In this document: piece after piece, positions 57,252-64,000 of the stretch | How the letters are laid out: every line of letters starts with the position of its first letter | Numbering within the stretch: position 1 is the stretch's first letter | Assembly: GCA_964036155.1 (NCBI GenBank) | Contig: OZ038423.1 | Coordinates: 1 to 64,000, forward strand | Direction of reading: 5' to 3' | Length of the DNA: 64,000 bases | Source of the DNA: Diploscapter coronatus | Lineage: Eukaryota > Nematoda > Chromadorea > Rhabditida > Rhabditidae | Position numbers and translations under genes: made by a program | Notes under the pieces: generated by a model | Databases searched by the model: none | Told to the model about the DNA's origin: nothing | What the model saw: the letters and a program-made list of their open reading frames with translations, nothing else

Positions 57252-59299
57252 GTAATATAATAAATATTTTGAAAGATGTGAGAGAAACTTTTAAGTGCTC
57301 ATGATAGTTTAGTCCGAAATTTGATAGATTATCGACTAATCATACTACATAATTTTTTTTAAAATGAGCATCTCCATAATTCTTCCTTTCACGTGAATCA
57401 TTAATCTCGTTGGACTTTTCCGTTCTTGATCGTGCAATAGGAACAGTAAAGACCAAAAATGCCAGTCATCAAGAAATCTAAGGGCAATTCAAATAAAGAT
57501 TGTCTCCGTAAAAGTTCTTAATCACGTCATTCGGGTAGAAAAAGAAATTCCCGCTTTGCACTGTCATCAATGACTTTGATCAGTCCTACGAAGGACGATC
57601 GTCAGAAATCCTTTGCGACCTACCCCCAATATATTTCTTTCGTCTGACGAAATTGCCCCCTAGATTTGCTTTCCACATTTATTACAATTAGTGTTGAGAA
57701 GAAATTACTTAAACAGGAAAGATATTACCTGATTTTGTCGTCCCTGAAAAAAACCATTTCCTTGTCATTATTTCTTAAAATTATCTTTGGGCGACAGTAA
57801 AACAACGAAATTCGTAGAAAATCTAGCATCATTCATTGAAATGCAATAAAAACTACTTGGGTGCAGAAAGACCACTGTACTTTCGTATGAATTATACACG
57901 AGACATTTTTGCCTATTACATTAACAACCAACCACATCACATCATTTTTAAATTCGGAAAGTTCAGCCATCGGTTCTTTGTAAGAAAGTTGCATCAAATA
58001 TGAGCTGATTTATAATTTCCCTTCTTACATTGATTAGAATAAGTTTTTTTTCCGAAAATAAGGTATTAAAGAAAAATCAATACCTTTTCTGGACGATAAT
58101 TTTGGAGAAATACAATTTTCTTCCATTTTTCGCTATGATTAAGCTCAATGAACACATAAAAAGACAAAAATAGCACATGAAGAAAATAATTGACTTATCA
58201 TTCGTTTGTCGTTTCAGAGTTTTGCATATTCGAATGTCATGGATATCGTTTATTTTAAGAAGGCATCTATATTCTCTTATTTTTTCAGAAACTCTATTTT
58301 CCAAACTTCGTCATATGTAATTTGAAAAGGACTGACCATCATCATAATCCTGTTTGCGTGTCAAAAATGATATACTCTATCATAAAAAAACTGCGCGAGG
58401 CTAATGAAATTATCTCGTCAGTTTAACTCGCACTAAAAAATTAGAGAAAATTTGTACTTAGGCTCCAATTGAAGTTCGTGTTGTCAAAGCTGAGTATCGT
58501 AGTCAAACTGAACACTCTTGATATTCCAACAGGTGCCCTTTTATTCTGTATTTTATCTTTTGCCGCACTAGTTCGCAGTGTAATTTTCATATGTTCCCTT
58601 TCCTGTTCAAGCTATCTCTTTTTCTCTCATTCTTCAGTCCTTGCTTGATCCAGCGAGAAAAGCATGGTCAATCGGAGATCTTCCCGATTGATAGATCAAT
58701 AAATTCTTAGGTATTTTCAACTTATAATTCTTGTCTTCCAAAATTACCAATAACCGAAAAGCATGATAAAACCACTAACCCAAATTTCCCATAACTCAAT
58801 GCTTCCTTTTATTCATTTTCCTTCTCTTTCACACACTTGACTATATTGTATATGACAAGATGTCACATCAAACTATTTTCTGTAAAAAAATGTTGTGTTT
58901 AATTTTTGTGAAATGGTGTTCCTTGATTGATCGAGGGATGGGATGCAAGATTTCATACTTCGATATTCTGTGCGAATGCATCTGTGATGATTGCGGCAGC
59001 GCACACGCTGACAGATCGAGAGTTCAATCACATCACCCCAATTAGAGGACACAATTTACCTTGTTCTTCACTACTTGCAGAAAGCAGCAGCAAGACCTGC
59101 TTCGATGTTTATATATTAGTGCGTCTAAAGTCTGGAAACATTGGCATCTTTTGGCATCTTAATACCACTATTGAAATAATAATTTAGGAATTGAAGATCT
59201 AAAATTTCAGAACTGAAACAATGCCATAAAATTCTCAGATTTCTTTCCAAAATTAGTCAAAAATTTGTGAATGTTTGGCAGATAGATTGTGTGTGTGGT
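57252..59299. other. Two kilobases without recognisable gene
   Basis: AT-rich; open frames at 58077-58304 (minus) and 58860-59187 (plus) have no recognisable motif, and I could not connect them by splice sites. Confidence 0.4.
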
Positions 59300-59560
59300 A
59301 AACCAAGTGTGGCAGAAATCAAGCAGTTGTATGGACTGGTAATGGAATACCAATTTATTTATTTAAAACTTGGGTAATTAGATCTTTAAAATGGAAATTA
59401 ACAAGTCAAAAATAAAAAGTAAAATCAGTGATTTGCAGATATGCAGGTTGAGCGATCAACTTGTTCTCAACCTGTTGCTTGAGGGAAAATGGGTGAAAGA
59501 GACAAGAGAGCATATGGTTAGAGAAATAGAGTAAAAACAGTTCTCTCTTGTTTTGAGGAA
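59300..59560. repeat. Distant R-block relative (copy F)
   Basis: AAACTTGGGTAATTAG, AAAATAAAAAGTAAAATC and TTGCTTGAGGGAAAATGGG follow in the same order as in R-block E. It is the most remote copy and is not linked to an LC8 gene. Confidence 0.4.
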
Positions 59561-59660
59561 TTTCTGAAATATTGATCTTATAAACAGATTATGCAAAATA
59601 AGCTAAATAGGTTCCATTTTCGACAATTTTCGTAGTTCATGATTATGTGAATTCATAGGT

Positions 59661-59701
59661 TTATGTAACAAGATGTCTCGAAACTTTTGGCGCACCCTGT
59701 A
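59661..59701. mobile_element. Solitary mariner-like terminal remnant
   Basis: The complement reads TACAGGGTGCGCCAAAAGTT, a typical mariner-like end next to a TA. No matching opposite end or transposase was seen nearby, so this is a fossil end at best. Confidence 0.35.
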
Positions 59702-61258
59702 CCAAAGAAAAACTGGTCATTGAAACGGACCGAAATGGGGAAGCACACATCGCATTCACATACATCATCAGACAACCCGACCAATCTTTGCGCGGCTGAC
59801 GTTGCATGACGTGCGGCGAGCTAAAATTACTCGGTCATTTTCGACAATAAAAACGATCTAAACCACATATGCATCAACACATCAACACATTTCATATATA
59901 TCATTGGATTTATTGCCTTCAATCAAAATTAGTCAGGAAATCACGTCAGATAAGGCAATTTCCGTAAATACCTTCAATGAGTATTATCTGAGCTGTTATG
60001 GTAGTTCTAACCCAATTTTATAATCTATCTTATAAATTCTCATTATTCATTTAGGATAGTTTTGCGAAAATTTACTCCTTTCATCATGACAAACTTTTAT
60101 GTTAGAGAAAAGCTGTTTATAATTTTTCAATTTTTTCAATTAATAACATTGATGCTTCAAAATGAAGAAATTTCTTCGAGATATATTTCATTATCATGTA
60201 TGAACGAATTTTGTCTTTATTAATGCTGATATCTTAACATTTATTTGCATATAGCTAGGGTCCCCAAGCTCCGTCTCTCTGCAAAAATGCATTTTTGGTA
60301 GAAACATGATAGTTTGAAGCGAAAATTTGGAAAGGAAGTACCCTAAAAAGCCACTATATATCAAATAGCACCATCTTATTCGGCGATAAGTCTGATGAAA
60401 TGGTACTGTACAAAAAATCAGGTTAAAATACCATTTCGCACAGCCGTGCACAGGCAATATTTCATTTGTGAATATGTATTCACTTCGAGCGATTGATTTT
60501 TTTTTCAATTCTTTAGGCCTAGAAAATTCTTAATTTTACTCTTTTCACGAAAAGTAACTATCATTTTATTGCAATTCATTAATGCAATGTGTTGAAAAAA
60601 GTGCATTTAAACTGCACGTTTCAACATTTTGTCACTTCCTGTACTATTTTCCCGAATAATTTTCGAAAATATATTTTAAAATTAGTTCATGAACTCGTAG
60701 CGTCAACTCTTCTTTTTGAATTGTCAAGCGACAGTGCGTTAACCCAGCATTACAAGTCATAAAAATGGCATACTGTATACTGTATTTTGGGATGATGGAA
60801 ATGGCGGTATAGGAGAAAATGAAAATTTATGACCCTCATACCACAATCGTCATTTGCAAAGAAGGACGACTAATTGAAAGTGCAATGTGAGGAATTTGAA
60901 GTAGTGAGGAAGAAATCACAGTAACGTTCAATTAATGGAAGGCACCTTGAAAAATCCGGGCAGTTTTCAATTGAAATAGCTTTGCTAAAGAAAACCCATA
61001 AAATTTCGAAGATGTCTTACTCTACGATGATATGCACTTAGAACAATTTTGAGAATGCATTGGAATTAGTGATTTAAAATCGCAGTTCTAAATATTTTTT
61101 TTTCAATTATTTCATCCGGCAATTTCGATTTGCATCGTTTTGATTTTCTCAGGAATAATTGCCAAAGCATAATTGTTGCTACATTTAGATATGGTCATCG
61201 ACGTCAAAAATGATTCTGAACCTTATCGGGTAAAGTAAGGTAAAGCGCTGTATTTTCA
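59702..61258. other. Intergenic stretch without recognisable gene
   Basis: AT-rich with no supported exon. A hairpin at about 60589-60628 (TGTTGAAAAAAGTGCA pairing with TGCACGTTTCAACA) is the only structure noted. Confidence 0.4.
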
Positions 61259-61336
61259 GGCCCCTTTTAGTTGCTACCCTCTTTTTCCTCTTCTCCATAC
61301 TATTTCTCAGAAAAAAGGTGGTAACTACAATGAGCC
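61259..61336. mobile_element. 78-bp MITE of the GGCT...TAG group
   Basis: Ends GGCCCCTTTTAGTTGCTACC and the complement of GGCTCATTGTAGTTACCACC. Flanks GTATTTTCA and GTATTTCA suggest a decayed 8-bp duplication. The core CATACTATTTCTCAGAAAA matches that of the MITEs at 30539 and 62990. Confidence 0.55.
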
Positions 61337-62989
61337 GTATTTCACGTAAACTGTTTGCTATCTGGAAACTACAAACTCTCGTGTCCAACAAGCTATACAC
61401 AATATGTAGAGCATGGTTTGTGTAAAGTATCCTTCCCAGTCTATTTATTATAGTTAATGTGGCTCGAGGCTTACGGCTTTCAAGTACCTATGCTTCATAT
61501 ATTTTTTTACAAATTTATTGCATATTCAGCGCGCACAATTTAATTTTTATTAGCTATGAGTAAAATCAACATTATCAGTAATTTTAGATAAATTCATGTT
61601 GAAAATTAATTAACAATTAAAAAATTGGACAAACTTTGACAAAATGGAAGTGACTTCGAGGCTTGAAAACTCCAAACCGAAATTTGAGACTGAATGTAGT
61701 GAAAAATTGTCACGATCAGAGTTGCACTTTTTCAGGCAAGCATAACCATGATGTAACCAATACGATTTATCGACAAATTTGGCAACGCATGTTAAATGCG
61801 CTGTTGAAACTTCGATAAGCTACCGAGTAAAGTGAGCGAGTACAGATAGTAATTGGAATGGTGCGAAACAATATTTGAACGAACTGCCTGATCACATGCG
61901 ATGAGTACCATCATGGCTCATTGACGTCTAATCGGATTATTCGATAAAAAGAGATTTCCTAGTGCGCTTTCACGTGAATTAAGCCTGCTCATGGTGCGTG
62001 CATCGGAAGTGAACTTATTTTGCCAAAATCACAAATCATTCGATGATTCTTTGGATCAAAAAGAGATTTTTCCCTTCTAACATACAGCTTCCGCACTTTT
62101 AGCTTGTCAGCTTCAGTAGAATAGAAATTGAAACGACAAAAGAGTTAACGATAGTCTAATTTCAACTCATTTAGAGTCTAAGAAGCAAGAATAAGAGTGC
62201 GTTTGAACATATTTACAGTTGTGATTTACCAACTACTATAGTACGCGAGAACAAAAATTGAAAATCCATCTGGCTAAAGAACTCTATACGGAAAATTTCC
62301 TTGTTTTTATCATCTAATACTCATATTCAAATCATATGGCGTTAGGATATTGTTTTATCAAATTTTTATCCGGTTAAAACATTTGGAACCAAGAACACTC
62401 ATACCAATCAATTCAAAACTTTTCAAAGCTAATCGATCATGTCGAATCCCTTTTGAAATAAATAATCTTTGTAGTCAATCTCTAATCCACAACTTTCAAG
62501 CAGATCCTTTGAAATTCGAAGATCTCAATCAGTCAATCAATATCATAATAAATTGGGATTTTAGTGGCTAGGTCAAGTTCTCTTTCTACTACATAATTTT
62601 TGTTCGAGTGAAATTGTCATGAGGGCTCGATTTCTTGTAAAAATTCTTATTCACTAATATTCAATCAATCTATTCAGACAGATTTTTAGGAATGTTCCAA
62701 ATCAGAGAATAGTTCTCTATTCATAACTAGCACCTATTAACGTGGGACATCATCATGTTGGATGAAGTACTGGGGTCCGTCAACAAAGTCTTACAATTTG
62801 ATCCTGAAAGACCAAAGCAATTAACCGCTGTCTTACAAATATTTACCGCTGTCCTGCAACTGTACTTAGCGCAAAATGGGCGTGGCTTCCGATTCTTTAC
62901 CTTAAGACAGAGAATTCATCGAAATGTGGCCCTATTGGGCGGAGTTAATGTCTTTATAAACCACTAACGCTGCCGAAGCTTGTTTAAAC
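61337..62989. other. Intergenic stretch upstream of the P-type ATPase
   Basis: Frames at 62350-62571 and 62755-62967 have no recognisable motif and no supporting splice structure. The latter could be part of a 5' exon, but nothing shows it. Confidence 0.4.
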
Positions 62990-63078
62990 GGCTCCTAGAA
63001 AAGACACCGATTTTTTCTCTTCCTATCTTACCTCCCCATACTATTTCTTAGAAAAACCAGTGTCTTTTTCTATGAGCC
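62990..63078. mobile_element. 89-bp relative of the hAT-like MITE at 30539
   Basis: Ends GGCTCCTAGAAAAGACACCG and CAGTGTCTTTTTCTATGAGCC minus its first base. The core CATACTATTTCTTAGAAAA is shared. Flanking octamers do not match, so the insertion is old. It lies 115 bp upstream of the ATPase start codon. Confidence 0.65.
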
Positions 63079-63192
63079 GGGTTATATTCGAGCCTTAGAA
63101 AGACTCCGTCTTAAAATGTTTAAAAATCGATTCGCGTTTATTTTCGTTAATATTAAATCTTCTATAATAAAAAATCTAGATTTTTTCGCCAA

Positions 63193-64000
63193 ATGGGTAT
63201 CGCTACTACTTCTTCGATCACTGACTCCGGTCGTCGAACACCTTCGTTATTCAGACGAATATTTTCGCGCAATAAAGTCTCGTCGAAAGATGCGGAGAAA
63301 GGCACACAACTTGACTCGTAAGCTTTTCAGTTTTATATAAAAAGCCTAAGCCCCGTTAGGACGTCATTCTTTTGACATTGATCGATTTCTTCAGTTTTAG
63401 GGTCAAATCGTTTTGTCATGCAAATAGCCAATCAAAAATAGAAAAGTGTAACTATAACCAATAAAAATCTAATAAAATTATACATGAATTCGTTATAATA
63501 TTCGGTGATTCGAACAAAATTTACGATTTTCTTCGTTATAATTCATTTTTTTAATTTGATCTTATTATAAACGAAAATGGCCCTAAAAACTGAAGAAATC
63601 GATGAAGGTCGGAAAACGACGTAATTTTTAGTCGCATCTCACTTATATATTTAACTTATTAGACTTTTTTGTTTTTTGAAAAATTATCATGCTTATACTT
63701 TATTTTAGATCGTTCTCCGAGCACACTTGGGATATTGAAAAACTCGAACAAAACTTCCCGGACTCGAACATCGCTGTAGACAAACCGGACAAAAGCAAGG
63801 GATTATCGCAAGAAAAAGCGGATGAACTACTTAGGGTACTTTTTTATCTGAAATAGGCCAAAATTTGATTTATTTAGGTCAATGGCCCAAATATCCTACC
63901 AAAACAAAAGGAAATGTCGGATTTGGAACTTTTTATTAGACAATTTTTGAATATCTTATGGATTTTACTGATTGTGGCAGCGTTGTTGACTTTAGTCAGC
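63193..64000 (+). CDS. Na+/K+-ATPase-type P-type ATPase alpha subunit, 5' part
   Basis: Three exons, 63193-63317, 63709-63835 and 63878-64000 (running off the window), encode the first 125 residues; the family has about 1,000. Introns are phase 2 and phase 0. The product is a cation pump of the IIC group that would exchange Na+ and K+ (or related ions) across the plasma membrane. Seen are a basic, Ser-rich N terminus (RRIFSRNKVSSK), the cation-ATPase N-terminal domain (GLSQEKADELLRVNGPNIL), then the lead into the first membrane segment (FIRQFLNILWILLIVAALL). The nucleotide-binding and phosphorylation domains lie beyond the edge, so the paralogue cannot be named. The ATG was chosen because its exon joins in frame; an overlapping frame from 63116 does not. 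Intron 1 contains an inverted-repeat element. Confidence 0.9.
63374..63610. mobile_element. Inverted-repeat element in ATPase intron 1
   Basis: ATCGATTTCTTCAGTTTTAG (63381-63400) and its complement (ending 63603) differ by one base, with weaker pairing for about 10 bp outside. The interior is AT-rich. No target duplication is clear. Confidence 0.5.

Noticed and set aside
62755..62967. 70-codon ATG frame before the ATPase gene
   Set aside because: No recognisable motif, no conserved context and no splice path to the ATPase exons.
63116..63340. Frame overlapping ATPase exon 1
   Set aside because: It does not join in frame to the conserved exons; the frame from 63193 does.

Overview
The window looks like one end of a chromosome from a nematode, or a close relative. 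Coding exons are short, with GT-AG introns whose acceptors mostly read TTTCAG or TTTTAG. One gene is a complete serpentine receptor of the Srx type, a chemoreceptor family known from nematodes. The DNA is AT-rich, and no bacterial-style operon is present.

Region 1 (1-25068) is a tandem array of about 8.7 nearly identical units of about 2.88 kb. I see no gene in it. Each unit carries a block of CCCTAA-type telomere-like repeats, a GT-rich degenerate minisatellite and three copies of a 75-85 bp module. The C-rich telomere strand is on the + strand, as expected if the telomere lies to the left. The array stops abruptly at 25068, 18 bp after the last telomere-like block.

Region 2 (about 25.2-51.6 kb) is a direct-repeat cluster of dynein light chain LC8-like genes. 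There are six intact two-exon copies (26780, 29145, 31550, 35361, 37671, 50401) and one broken copy (42701). The period is about 2.3-2.4 kb once one inserted transposon is subtracted. Intact copies have a TATA-like box (poor in copy 1), a conserved leader, one phase-2 intron and a polyA signal. The proteins are nearly identical except for an 11-residue stretch in front of and into the client-binding strand. Spacer blocks (called S and R here) separate the copies. Several fold-back elements sit in the cluster, two of them with paralogous empty sites in the same window.

Region 3 lies inside and after the cluster. It holds a small unrecognised multi-exon gene (40643-41290), a tRNA-like sequence (about 40391-40455), a decayed LTR-retrotransposon pol end, and a complete nine-exon SLC41/MgtE-type magnesium transporter gene (46809-49116). 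After the last LC8 copy come a complete eight-exon Srx receptor gene (52693-55617), an 888-bp inverted-repeat element (56364-57251), several kilobases with no recognisable gene, and the first three exons of a Na+/K+-ATPase-type P-type ATPase (63193 to the window edge).

The genes do not form a pathway. The theme is a subtelomeric landscape: satellite DNA, a young and still mosaic gene family, heavy MITE traffic, then ordinary single-copy genes. The best candidate for an undescribed system is the LC8 cluster, where most variation sits in the presumed ligand-facing segment. The telomere-seeded satellite comes second.
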